A stretch of DNA of 64,000 bases from Haliscomenobacteraceae bacterium (GTDB lineage Bacteria > Bacteroidota > Bacteroidia > Chitinophagales > Saprospiraceae): contig CANMVX010000007.1 of NCBI GenBank assembly GCA_947501115.1, forward strand, positions 1 through 64,000, given 5' to 3'. The notes beneath the pieces were generated by a model, which ran no database searches, was not told the DNA's origin, and saw nothing but the letters and a program-made list of their open reading frames with translations. A program made the translations under genes and the position numbers. Below, piece by piece: positions 9,180 to 17,464 of this stretch (its first letter is position 1; the number at the start of each line of letters is the position of its first letter).

Positions 9180-9902
9180 ATGGCAACAGATTTAACAGAT
9201 TCAGCATATCCTCAGGTTCATATAACAATGAGAACGCTCCCTGAAGCTGAAAGACCAAGGGAAAAATTAAAAATGAGGGGTAAAAAAGAAATGTCAAATG
9301 CAGAGTTATTAGCCATTTTAATAGGTTCTGGTTCGTTTGAGGAAAATGCAGTTCAATTGGCACATCGATTATTGAAGGGTTTCAATGATGATTTATCTTC
9401 TTTAAGTAAAGCGTCGATTAAAGACCTCTGCCGGTTCAAAGGGGTTGGTCCCGCTAAAGCCAGTTTAATTTCCGCTGCCTTAGAATTGGGACAGCGACGA
9501 TCGGAATTGAAAATTACCGTAAGGACACAAATCAAATCGAGCGTTGATGCTTACGAAATATTTAAACCTGTGCTGGTTGATCTTCAGGTAGAAGAATTTT
9601 GGATTATCCTACTAAATAGAAGCAATAAGGTCATTGGTAGAGAAAGAATTAGTATTGGAGGTGTTTCGGGTACTATGGTTGATCCAAAAATTATTTTTAG
9701 ACATGCCCTTGAAAATTTTGCCTCCTATATCATTTTGGGTCATAATCATCCGTCGGGAAATTTAACTGCCAGTGATGCAGATTTGAATCTTACAAAAAGA
9801 CTCATGTCCTGTGGAAACGACCTTGATGTCAAAGTTATTGACCATATCATTTACACCGATGCCGGCTATCTGAGTTTTGCCGATGCCGGCATTTTGATGT
9901 GA
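9180..9902 (+). CDS. radC: RadC family JAB-domain protein
   Basis: A 240-residue protein with an N-terminal UPF0758 domain and helix-hairpin-helix segment (FKGVGPAKASLI, about 86-97), then an MPN/JAB metallo-domain with the zinc ligand motif HNHPSGN (H188, H190) and a downstream D201. Family members were named for DNA repair, but direct repair activity is doubtful, and a deubiquitinase-like hydrolase fold is established for the domain. The gene stands alone, divergent from rnpA. Confidence 0.93.
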   Translation: MATDLTDSAYPQVHITMRTLPEAERPREKLKMRGKKEMSNAELLAILIGSGSFEENAVQLAHRLLKGFNDDLSSLSKASIKDLCRFKGVGPAKASLISAALELGQRRSELKITVRTQIKSSVDAYEIFKPVLVDLQVEEFWIILLNRSNKVIGRERISIGGVSGTMVDPKIIFRHALENFASYIILGHNHPSGNLTASDADLNLTKRLMSCGNDLDVKVIDHIIYTDAGYLSFADAGILM

Positions 9903-9941
9903 GCGGAGATTTTGCTTGCCTTTGGCAAAAATTATAAACGT

Positions 9942-9993
9942 GTGACCCCTCCGGGGTCATTTGTATTTGCGGACCTGACCCCAGAGGGGTCAC
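9942..9993. repeat. REP-like palindrome pair
   Basis: GTGACCCCTCCGGGGTCA (9942-9959) and TGACCCCAGAGGGGTCAC (9976-9993) are each small hairpins (GACCCC-N3-GGGGTC). They are also reverse complements of each other over 18 bp with one mismatch, so they can form either two short stems or one long stem with a 16-nt loop. The same pair architecture occurs twice at the left end of the window. Confidence 0.85.
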
Positions 9994-10003
9994 ATGTATC
10001 TAG

Positions 10004-10060
10004 CCATTTGGTCCCAGGCGGCAACATTTTTTTATTGTACCATTTGGTCCCAGGCGGCAA
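10004..10060. repeat. Direct repeat, 21-bp core with 36-bp period, beside the RAYT gene
   Basis: The core CCATTTGGTCCCAGGCGGCA recurs at 10004 and 10040, separated by a T-rich segment ending ATTGTA. The reverse complement of the 37-bp unit near position 150-270 reads ATTGTACC followed by ATTTGCGCC, so the two arrays share the ATTGTACCATTTG junction and nearly the same period. They look like diverged members of one family in opposite orientation. Confidence 0.7.
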
Positions 10061-10070
10061 AAATATTATT

Positions 10071-10559
10071 TTAATCTATCCATTCAAAAAGATGTCCTGT
10101 ATTGTATTCAATTTCAAAATTTCTTAAAAATTCAATGTATTCCTCTTTGAAGGTTTTCTTTTTATGATGTTCTTTCTGGCTTTGAATATATTTGATCACA
10201 TTTATTACACTGGATTGGCTATATGAAAATGCACCAAATCCTTCTTGCCATTGAAATTTGGAAGGGCATAATTTTTTTTCGTTTATATATACATTGGATG
10301 CCTTTTTTATCTCTCTGACTAAATCAGAAAGACAGCAGGTTGGCTTCATGGCTATAAAAATGTGAATATGATCTGGCATTCCATTGATTGCAAGCAATTT
10401 TTGGCCCTTATTAGTTAAAATTCCAGACACAAACTTATACAATTCCTCTTCCCAAGATTTACTCACGAGGCTTGCTCTTCCCTTAACGGCAAAAACAATC
10501 TGAATGTAAATTTGAGAATATGTACTTGATCTAACCTGCTTTATTATCTGACTGCACAT
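10071..10559 (-). CDS. REP-associated tyrosine transposase (RAYT, IS200/Y1 family)
   Basis: A 162-residue Y1 HUH transposase. The HUH pair is DHIHIF (H64, H66) and the catalytic tyrosine is Y124 in the helix YIQSQKEHH, followed by the usual KKKTFKEEYIEFL tail. I chose the ATG at 10559 because family homology starts there; a longer frame to 10595 would run into the metallophosphatase gene. RAYT proteins act on REP palindromes by single-strand cleavage and are usually domesticated single-copy genes flanked by their targets. The REP-like palindromes immediately 3' of this gene fit that model. Confidence 0.88.
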   Translation of the reverse strand: MCSQIIKQVRSSTYSQIYIQIVFAVKGRASLVSKSWEEELYKFVSGILTNKGQKLLAINGMPDHIHIFIAMKPTCCLSDLVREIKKASNVYINEKKLCPSKFQWQEGFGAFSYSQSSVINVIKYIQSQKEHHKKKTFKEEYIEFLRNFEIEYNTGHLFEWID

Positions 10560-10582
10560 TTTATTTGAAATGTAGAGGGACG

Positions 10583-11515
10583 TTAGACTAACCAATTTTT
10601 TTCGCCCACGCTAATATTTTCTGAATGGGCTAATCCAACAGGCTTATCCCCCTGGAAAACAAAATCTAATCGACCTAATAGGATTCCTCCCCATCCTGCC
10701 TGATTAACATATACCGATTTTCCAGCCAAATTGCCAACTTTTGTTGGGGCAGGGAGAAAAGTGTGCGTGTGACCACCAAGGATAACATCGATATTTTCAG
10801 TTGCAGCGGCCATGGTAATATCACTTACCTTGTCTTCCGAATATTGATATCCTAAATGACTTAAGCAGACAACAAGATTACATTTTTCCTCTACTTTAAG
10901 CAATTTTGCATAATAATTGGCTTTTTCAATAGGGTCTTCGTAAATGGTATTGGTATAAAGATCTTTAGGAACTAATCCTTTTAATTCAATACCCAGTCCA
11001 AACACTCCAATGCGAAGTCCATCTTTTTTAAAGATATGGTAAGGTTTGGTTTTTCCCTCCATTGGGGTATTTGTAAAATTATAATTGCCGCATAATACGG
11101 GAAAGCTGACTTGTTCCAGTTGCTTGGCTAAATTTTCAATGCCTCCATCAAAATCATGATTACCAATAGTTAATGCGTCGTATTTTAATAATTCCATGAT
11201 CTGCATTTCCAATTGACCTGCAAAGAAATTAAAATAGGGCGTTCCTTGAAATACATCGCCGGAATCGAATAGCAATAAATTCTCTTCTTTTTCTCTGATT
11301 TGCTGAATTAACGTCGATTTCCTGGCCACACCACCCTGTAATGAGTTCCGACCACTTCCAGGAGGAAACGGATCGATTCTGCTGTGGAAATCATTGGTAT
11401 GCAGAATAGTCAATTTTTTACTTTCCGGTTTAAGGGATCGGAAAGCCCAGGCAGGATTGGTTCCCGTAACAATGAGGCCTGCTCCGGCGTATTTAATAAA
11501 GTTTCTCCTTTTCAT
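10583..11515 (-). CDS. Metallophosphoesterase, N-terminal (catalytic) half of a split 5'-nucleotidase
   Basis: A 310-residue protein matching the N-terminal metallophosphatase domain of UshA/5'-nucleotidases. Metal-ligand motifs are present in order: HTNDFHSRID (D-x-H), LFDSGDVFQGTPY, TIGNHDFDGG (GNHD), LSHLGYQYSEDK and GGHTHTF. It starts with a twin-arginine-like signal, MKRRNFIKYAGAGLIVTG. It ends where a substrate-specificity domain would normally begin. That domain is encoded by the separate gene immediately upstream (11517-12272), one base away. Probable role: periplasmic or surface nucleotide dephosphorylation. Confidence 0.9.
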   Translation of the reverse strand: MKRRNFIKYAGAGLIVTGTNPAWAFRSLKPESKKLTILHTNDFHSRIDPFPPGSGRNSLQGGVARKSTLIQQIREKEENLLLFDSGDVFQGTPYFNFFAGQLEMQIMELLKYDALTIGNHDFDGGIENLAKQLEQVSFPVLCGNYNFTNTPMEGKTKPYHIFKKDGLRIGVFGLGIELKGLVPKDLYTNTIYEDPIEKANYYAKLLKVEEKCNLVVCLSHLGYQYSEDKVSDITMAAATENIDVILGGHTHTFLPAPTKVGNLAGKSVYVNQAGWGGILLGRLDFVFQGDKPVGLAHSENISVGEKNWLV

Positions 11516-11516
11516 A

Positions 11517-12272
11517 TTAATTATTTCTTATCAGAATTCTTTCATCAAGCATTCCCTGTTGAATAATCCCTTTTTTGGTTTCAATACGTAATTGTTCAAT
11601 GACCGCTTCCCGCATATACATACCCGTTTTTTCTCTGGGGGCATTGGCTAAAAATGCAGTTCCCTCACCTCCATTTGCCACATAATCAGGCATTTGAACT
11701 TTATACATCTTTTCAGGCACCAAAGGTTGACCCTGAATTTTTATCCATTCTATCTTATTGTCTGTCTGAAGAATATTAATTCCTTTACTAACTGGCCAAA
11801 ATCCACTTTTTGCCATATATCTAACGAGTGCCTCAATGTCACTTCCTTTTAAATCTAACACAAGTAGTTCATTATCAAAAGGGAGTAGTTCAAAGATCAT
11901 ACCGACGCGCAAACTGTCTTGCTTGATAAAATTACTTCTTACACCACCATAATTACTTAACGTAAAATCACATTTTATACCTTTTGTTTCTGTGATGTAA
12001 CGCTGTAAAACATCAGTTATCCAATTTCCAAGGGTTGACTCAGGTTTGCCCAATGTCAACTCTCCTGAGAGTGGAGCTATGCCGGACAACATGGTAGCAT
12101 TCAGCTTTTCAGTGTATGGGGCAATCAAGGCCAGCAATTTTTTATCCTCGGGAATGGAGTCGTTAATTTGATAACGAATCGCATTTTCAAAAGTACCTGA
12201 ATATCTCGGATGACAACCTAGCAGGCTAAAAACAAGATACGATAGGAGAGCGGCAGACTTTAGGTAATTCAT
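11517..12272 (-). CDS. 5'-nucleotidase C-terminal domain lipoprotein
   Basis: A 251-residue protein equivalent to the C-terminal substrate-binding domain of UshA-type nucleotidases: LGNWITDVLQRY, TLSNYGGVRSNF, GMIFELLPFDNELLVLDLKG and YVANGGEGTAFL are all typical. The frame is open to 12392, but the ATG at 12272 gives a clean lipoprotein signal, MNYLKSAALL then LLGC with lipid-accepting C20. The extra 40 upstream residues look unlike a signal. It lies just before the metallophosphatase gene, so the fused order seen in other bacteria (catalytic then C-terminal) is reversed here. Confidence 0.88.
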   Translation of the reverse strand: MNYLKSAALLSYLVFSLLGCHPRYSGTFENAIRYQINDSIPEDKKLLALIAPYTEKLNATMLSGIAPLSGELTLGKPESTLGNWITDVLQRYITETKGIKCDFTLSNYGGVRSNFIKQDSLRVGMIFELLPFDNELLVLDLKGSDIEALVRYMAKSGFWPVSKGINILQTDNKIEWIKIQGQPLVPEKMYKVQMPDYVANGGEGTAFLANAPREKTGMYMREAVIEQLRIETKKGIIQQGMLDERILIRNN

Positions 12273-12470
12273 TGGTAAAGAATACGAGGTAAAATAAGTA
12301 AAGATTAGATGGTCGGTTCTATGACAAAAATACCTTTTTTTTACCATCTTATGAAAGTTATATTTTCCAATAGCTGGGAAATCAACTCTCATTCCGCGGA
12401 AACACCTATTTTACTGTTTCCTTAAGATTCACCATCATTTAATATGCTAACTAAAGATTTAGGGCAGAAG

Positions 12471-14708
12471 TTAAAATCTGATTTTTAAACCAGTGTTAAA
12501 ACTTAAAGGCATGTTGGGTCTGTATCCTTGAGGCAGGTTTGCAACAATGGCCTTGCTGTTGGTTAAGTTATTTATAGTGGCGAAAGCCGTTACCGATTTA
12601 TTTATATCATAATTGGTTGAAAGATCAATGATTAAAAAGCCTGCCAATGCGTTTACGTCTGCGTATTTTACCAGGTCATTTGGAATAATGGGGGAACCTG
12701 CCCCTGGCTTTACCCTGGTTATTCCCGTAAATCGATTGCTAAGGGTAATATCAAATTTCTGGTTTGACATACCCAAATTAGCCGTTAATAAATGGGGGGT
12801 AATAAAAGGAATTTTGTCTCCCTGATTTATTCTACCTGTTCCCCAATCACCGCCTCCATTAATAAAAGTTTCTTGAAATCTCGCGTCTGTGAAGGTATAG
12901 GCCAGGCTTACAGGTAAGCTCAAACCCGACGGATTATTCTTATTGGAAAGTAAGTTGCCTTCAAAACTAATTTCTATCCCCTGGATATGTGCGTTTCCAG
13001 CATTGAACATGTCCCCCGTGCCTGCACCTCCACCTGACATATTATCAGAACCTAAAATATTGGAATAGTTATTAAAGAATCCAACAACTTGTGCAGTATA
13101 TCCATTTTTTTCAAAATGATAGCCCAATTCGTAATTAACGGACGTTTCTATCCTCGCTTGACCGCTCGTTGCTGTAAAAGAAGGCATACCAGGAGGAGAA
13201 AATCCTTTATGAATACCCCCAAGCAAATTCATGTTTTCGTTCAACCAATAATGAAGTCCTATCCCTGGTAAAATAACGGTTAATTGGTTTTCTGCAGATC
13301 TAAGAACCGTCCCTAAACGGGCATTATCGGCCGTTCCGTAATTTTGAAAATCAAAGTGGATATTTTCATATCTCACGCCAGGGCTTACTTTCAGACGCTT
13401 GAAACTTACATCGTAATTTAAGAAAGTAGCTAAGCTTTGCCCGTTTCTAATTTGATTTTCCTGATTTCCTTTTATTCCGGCCGCAGATAAAATCATGGTT
13501 CCGTTATTCATATTATAAACTGAACGCGTCGCAAATCTATCCGCCTGGTCCAGGTGATAACGAATTCCAAATTGTATTTTATGAGTCCAATCATTTTTAA
13601 TAAATAAATATTGCGCATTGGTTTGGACACCTTTTGAGAAAAAATTTCTTTCTGCACTTTGGTAGTCAATAGCCCCGTTGGCATTTCCAGTCATAACCTG
13701 ATAAGCATTGGCAAAGGAGGCTGGATTTTGTAAAATATTATTTAGCGACTGTCCAGCGACGGAATTTACCCTGGCCCAATCTCTATAAGTAAATGAATAG
13801 TAAGCTGTTGTATGAATTTTTAATCCTGCCAGAGGTGAAATAGTATGCGTCAGAGAAAGATGATTATGATTCATATCTAATATATCTTTTTGCGTTGCAG
13901 CATACCTGCTTAGCCTATTTGTTTGGAAATCTTCATAAGTTAATCCAAGATAAGTTTCATTTCCCTCTTCCACGCTGGCCACCATTTTCAACATAACAGA
14001 CTGAGCTATTTTTGCCTCTTCATTGGTGTGCCAACGAATTTTGCCCATAACATCTCTTCGGTCGAAACCTGTATTTTCTCCATTCTGCAAAACTTTAAAT
14101 CCATTTGAAGCAATACGGTTAATTTCGAAAACATAATCAATATTTTTCCGGGAATCACCTACCCAGATCCTTTGCTGATTCGTTCCAAAACTTCCATACC
14201 CTGCTTGGGCATAGCCTTTGAAGGTATTAGGAATACCCGTAGAAAGAAGATTAATAGCCCCGCCAATGGTATATGGACCATATTTAATTTGGCTACTCCC
14301 TTTTAATACTTCAATTCCTTGCATCCGTGAAAAGGTAGGAAAATAATACGCGGAAGGGTCAGCATAAGGCGCTGGGGCGATAAGAATGCCGTCTTCCATT
14401 AGGGTAATTTTTGCACTTCTGTTAACGGGGGTCCCCCTCAAACCAATATTTGGTCTTAAGCCAAATCCTTCCTCGTCTCTAACATTAACACCAGGAACAA
14501 TACGAAGCACATTATTCACATTGGGCTGATTCAGTTTCTCTATTTTTAAAATGTTGATGTACTGACCAGAACCCGCAATATATTTTGCTCTGTCTCCAAC
14601 AATAACCACAGGATCAAGCTCTTGATTTTTTATAGTATCCTGATTAGGCGCTTGACTAACTAAGTTTAAACTATAAACAAGTGCTGGGAATAGGAAACTT
14701 TTTTTCAC
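12471..14708 (-). CDS. TonB-dependent receptor (FecA-like)
   Basis: A 745-residue outer membrane receptor without the carboxypeptidase-like extension. After a signal peptide come a TonB-box-like segment (DPVVIVGDR), the plug domain (about 50-160: NVLRIVPGVNVRDEEGFG, IGLRGTPVNRS, GPYTIGGAINLL) and a barrel ending FNTGLKIRF with a C-terminal phenylalanine. The form without a peptidase-like domain and the LMEDGILIAPAPYADP segment resemble FecA/ferric-chelate receptors, so metal or siderophore uptake is a fair guess. A strong dyad in the promoter (14744-14770) points to specific regulation. Confidence 0.9.
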   Translation of the reverse strand: MKKSFLFPALVYSLNLVSQAPNQDTIKNQELDPVVIVGDRAKYIAGSGQYINILKIEKLNQPNVNNVLRIVPGVNVRDEEGFGLRPNIGLRGTPVNRSAKITLMEDGILIAPAPYADPSAYYFPTFSRMQGIEVLKGSSQIKYGPYTIGGAINLLSTGIPNTFKGYAQAGYGSFGTNQQRIWVGDSRKNIDYVFEINRIASNGFKVLQNGENTGFDRRDVMGKIRWHTNEEAKIAQSVMLKMVASVEEGNETYLGLTYEDFQTNRLSRYAATQKDILDMNHNHLSLTHTISPLAGLKIHTTAYYSFTYRDWARVNSVAGQSLNNILQNPASFANAYQVMTGNANGAIDYQSAERNFFSKGVQTNAQYLFIKNDWTHKIQFGIRYHLDQADRFATRSVYNMNNGTMILSAAGIKGNQENQIRNGQSLATFLNYDVSFKRLKVSPGVRYENIHFDFQNYGTADNARLGTVLRSAENQLTVILPGIGLHYWLNENMNLLGGIHKGFSPPGMPSFTATSGQARIETSVNYELGYHFEKNGYTAQVVGFFNNYSNILGSDNMSGGGAGTGDMFNAGNAHIQGIEISFEGNLLSNKNNPSGLSLPVSLAYTFTDARFQETFINGGGDWGTGRINQGDKIPFITPHLLTANLGMSNQKFDITLSNRFTGITRVKPGAGSPIIPNDLVKYADVNALAGFLIIDLSTNYDINKSVTAFATINNLTNSKAIVANLPQGYRPNMPLSFNTGLKIRF

Positions 14709-14743
14709 GGCGTTACATTTTTACAGGAGAAAATTCTCTAAGT

Positions 14744-14770
14744 ATTTATTTAGACTTAATCTTAATAAAT
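14744..14770. promoter_or_regulatory. Candidate 27-bp operator upstream of the FecA-like receptor
   Basis: ATTTATTTAGA (14744-14754) and TCTTAATAAAT (14760-14770) are inverted arms with 10 of 11 positions matching, separated by CTTAA. The centre lies about 49 bp upstream of the receptor start codon, where a promoter would be. The TTAGA/TCTTAA half-sites resemble interrupted dyads bound by DtxR/MntR- or Fur-like metalloregulators, but the regulator is not identified. Confidence 0.45.
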
Positions 14771-14949
14771 GCAAATATAGGTAGTTTTAAACCGAAAATT
14801 CAATAGTAAAATCAATTATTTTTCAAAAAATATAAGGGTAGTAATTCGTACCTAATGTTTGGTATGGTGGGATAAAATGTTTGGGAAAAGTAGAAGGTTT
14901 CATTAGAATCATTACCTTAGCCTATTATTTCCCTCATTATTTTTTCTAC

Positions 14950-17370
14950 ATGGCTTTGATGGGTAAAACGGTACTTAAAGACAAAGAAGAACTCAAAAAA
15001 TGGGCCATCAGGTCTGTTATCTGGGGAGTCTCAGGTCTCATTATTTTCCTATCCTTGATTTATCTGGGAATTTTTGGCCCAATTCCTAATTATGCGGAAT
15101 TAAAAGGTATTAAACAAGCCAATTCATCAGAGTTAATTAGCATCGATGGAAAAGTTTTGGGTCGGTATTATGTAGAAAATAGAGTGGATGTTCAATTTTC
15201 AGAAATTCCCCCATATTTAATTCATGCCTTACTGGCCACAGAAGATACTCGCTTTTTTGAACATAAAGGCATTGATATCAGGGCGCTTTTCAGGGTGTTT
15301 TTCAAGTCTATTCTTTTAATGAATGAATCGTCTGGAGGGGGGAGTACCTTAAGTCAGCAGTTGGCGAAAAATTTGTTCCCACGTAAATCCTATTGGCTGG
15401 CCAGCATGCCTGTCAATAAGTTCAGAGAAATGATTACCGCGCAGCGACTGGAGAAAATTTACACTAAGGAAGAACTTTTGAATTTATATCTGAATACCGT
15501 TCCTTTTGGAGGTACTATTTATGGAATAAATGTGGCATCACAAACCTTTTACGGGAAAAAACCTGCTCGCCTGACGATAGCAGAAGCGGCTTTGCTGGTG
15601 GGTATGCTTAAAGGCCCCAGTTTGTATAACCCTGTTAATCATCCAGAAAGAGCTTTACAAAGGCGAAATACTGTATTGTCACAAATGGTCAAATACAACT
15701 ATTTGACGGAAACAGCCTATCAGAAATTGAGCAGAACTTCCTTGCGTCTTAGATATAATCCTCAGGGAAGAAATGCCGGTCTTGCTTCCTATTTTAGAGA
15801 ATATATCAGACCTGAATTGGAACAAATAGTAGGTAATATAAAGAAAAAAGACGGTAATTATTATAGCCTTTATACCGATGGGTTGAGGATTTATACAACG
15901 GTCGATTATTATTTGCAGTTGTTCTCAGAGCAGGCAGTCAAAGAACAAATGCCGCAAATTCAGGCTGGTTTTTTTAGAGAATGGCGTAACGGGAAGCCCT
16001 GGGGAAATGATGCCTTTTTGTGGAGTATAGTAAAGCAGACAGACAGATACAAACAATTAATTAACGCCGGAGCTACGCAGGAAGAAATTGAGGAGAATTT
16101 TAATAAACCCGTGCCTATGCAAATGTTCGCATGGAATGAGTTGCAGTCTGTTCAGAAGGTTATTTCTCCCTTGGATTCACTTAAGATTTCATTGCAAATG
16201 TTACAAGCTGCCCTGCTTTCTATGGATCCGAAAAGTGGCGCCATCAGAGCATGGATTGGTGGAAATCATTTTGGTTATAATCAATATGACCATGTTCATG
16301 CAAACAGGCAGGTAGGTTCTATTTTTAAACCTATTGTGTATGCGGCGGCCATCCAGGAGGGATTAAATCCTTGCACTTATTATCCGAATGAACAAATTAT
16401 TTATCCTGAATATGAAGATTGGAAACCTGGAAATTCAGATAATATATATGGCGGCTTCTATACCATGGCAGGTGCGCTAAGTAAATCAATTAATACCATT
16501 GCTGTTCAAGTTCTTTTGGCAACGGGCATTGAGGAGGTTAGGGAAATGGGAAAGGCCTTGGGCATTACGTCGAATATTCCTAAGGCTCCTTCTATTGCGT
16601 TAGGTTCTGCAGAAATTTCCTTGTATGAAATGACTCGGGTGTATGCCACCTTCGTTAATAAAGGGGTAAAACCGCCCCCTCATTATTTGTTGCGCATTGA
16701 AACCAAAGAGGGAGAACTTATTTATACAGCCCCAAGACAGGCCAGTAATCAGGTGATTGATCCTTTTACGGTGGCTACCTTAATTCCTATGCTAAAGAAG
16801 ACGGTTAATGAAGGTACAGGTGGAAGATTGCGTAGTGTTTTTGGATTGAAAATGGCGCTGGTTGGTAAAACGGGAACCACTCAAAATAATTCAGACGGCT
16901 GGTTTATGGGCGCTTCTCCCAATTTGGTTACCGGCGTTTGGGTAGGTGCTTCTCTTCCCGCTATTCATTTTAAGAGTACCGCTCTGGGCCAGGGTGCAGC
17001 AACGGCATTACCTGTTTTTGGCTCTTATTATCATAGGGTGGCCCAAAGTCCGGGATTAAGAAAATATATTCAGGGAGATTTCTATTTGGACATTGATTCT
17101 TCAGAAACAACCGTTGATTGCCCTCCTTTTTTGGAAACGGGGGGATTTTCCGCAGATTCAGATCCTGACATAGTGAATAATCCAGCTATTTTCAGAGCAG
17201 TGTATCAAGCCATTTTAAAGGAAAACGGAGAAATTAATTTTGCTAATGAAACGGAAATGCCTATTGAATTGTCCCGGAAATTTTTATTCGAATCAGATTC
17301 CGCTTACCTTAGAAGGATGTTTGATAAAAATTTAAAGCTCCTTAAAATGGAAAGGGAAGAGGAATTTTAA
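14950..17370 (+). CDS. mrcA: Class A penicillin-binding protein (PBP1A type)
   Basis: A bifunctional peptidoglycan synthase of about 806 residues. A single membrane anchor (about 25-45) is followed by a GT51 glycosyltransferase domain with EDTRFFEHKGID and GGSTLSQQLAKNLF, then a transpeptidase domain with the three canonical motifs: S-I-F-K in QVGSIFKPIVY, S-x-N in SKSINT and KTG in VGKTGTTQ. An in-frame TTG at 14881 would add 23 residues; the ATG at 14950 gives the usual short cytoplasmic tail. It stands alone, divergent from the receptor. Confidence 0.94.
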   Translation: MALMGKTVLKDKEELKKWAIRSVIWGVSGLIIFLSLIYLGIFGPIPNYAELKGIKQANSSELISIDGKVLGRYYVENRVDVQFSEIPPYLIHALLATEDTRFFEHKGIDIRALFRVFFKSILLMNESSGGGSTLSQQLAKNLFPRKSYWLASMPVNKFREMITAQRLEKIYTKEELLNLYLNTVPFGGTIYGINVASQTFYGKKPARLTIAEAALLVGMLKGPSLYNPVNHPERALQRRNTVLSQMVKYNYLTETAYQKLSRTSLRLRYNPQGRNAGLASYFREYIRPELEQIVGNIKKKDGNYYSLYTDGLRIYTTVDYYLQLFSEQAVKEQMPQIQAGFFREWRNGKPWGNDAFLWSIVKQTDRYKQLINAGATQEEIEENFNKPVPMQMFAWNELQSVQKVISPLDSLKISLQMLQAALLSMDPKSGAIRAWIGGNHFGYNQYDHVHANRQVGSIFKPIVYAAAIQEGLNPCTYYPNEQIIYPEYEDWKPGNSDNIYGGFYTMAGALSKSINTIAVQVLLATGIEEVREMGKALGITSNIPKAPSIALGSAEISLYEMTRVYATFVNKGVKPPPHYLLRIETKEGELIYTAPRQASNQVIDPFTVATLIPMLKKTVNEGTGGRLRSVFGLKMALVGKTGTTQNNSDGWFMGASPNLVTGVWVGASLPAIHFKSTALGQGAATALPVFGSYYHRVAQSPGLRKYIQGDFYLDIDSSETTVDCPPFLETGGFSADSDPDIVNNPAIFRAVYQAILKENGEINFANETEMPIELSRKFLFESDSAYLRRMFDKNLKLLKMEREEEF

Positions 17371-17464
17371 CGCTATGTTTACTCAAGGCTAATTCTTTAT
17401 TAATTAGTGCACCATTTCCATTTTTTCAAAAGATTTCAATTATTTTTGAAAAAAAAGGCAGCGT

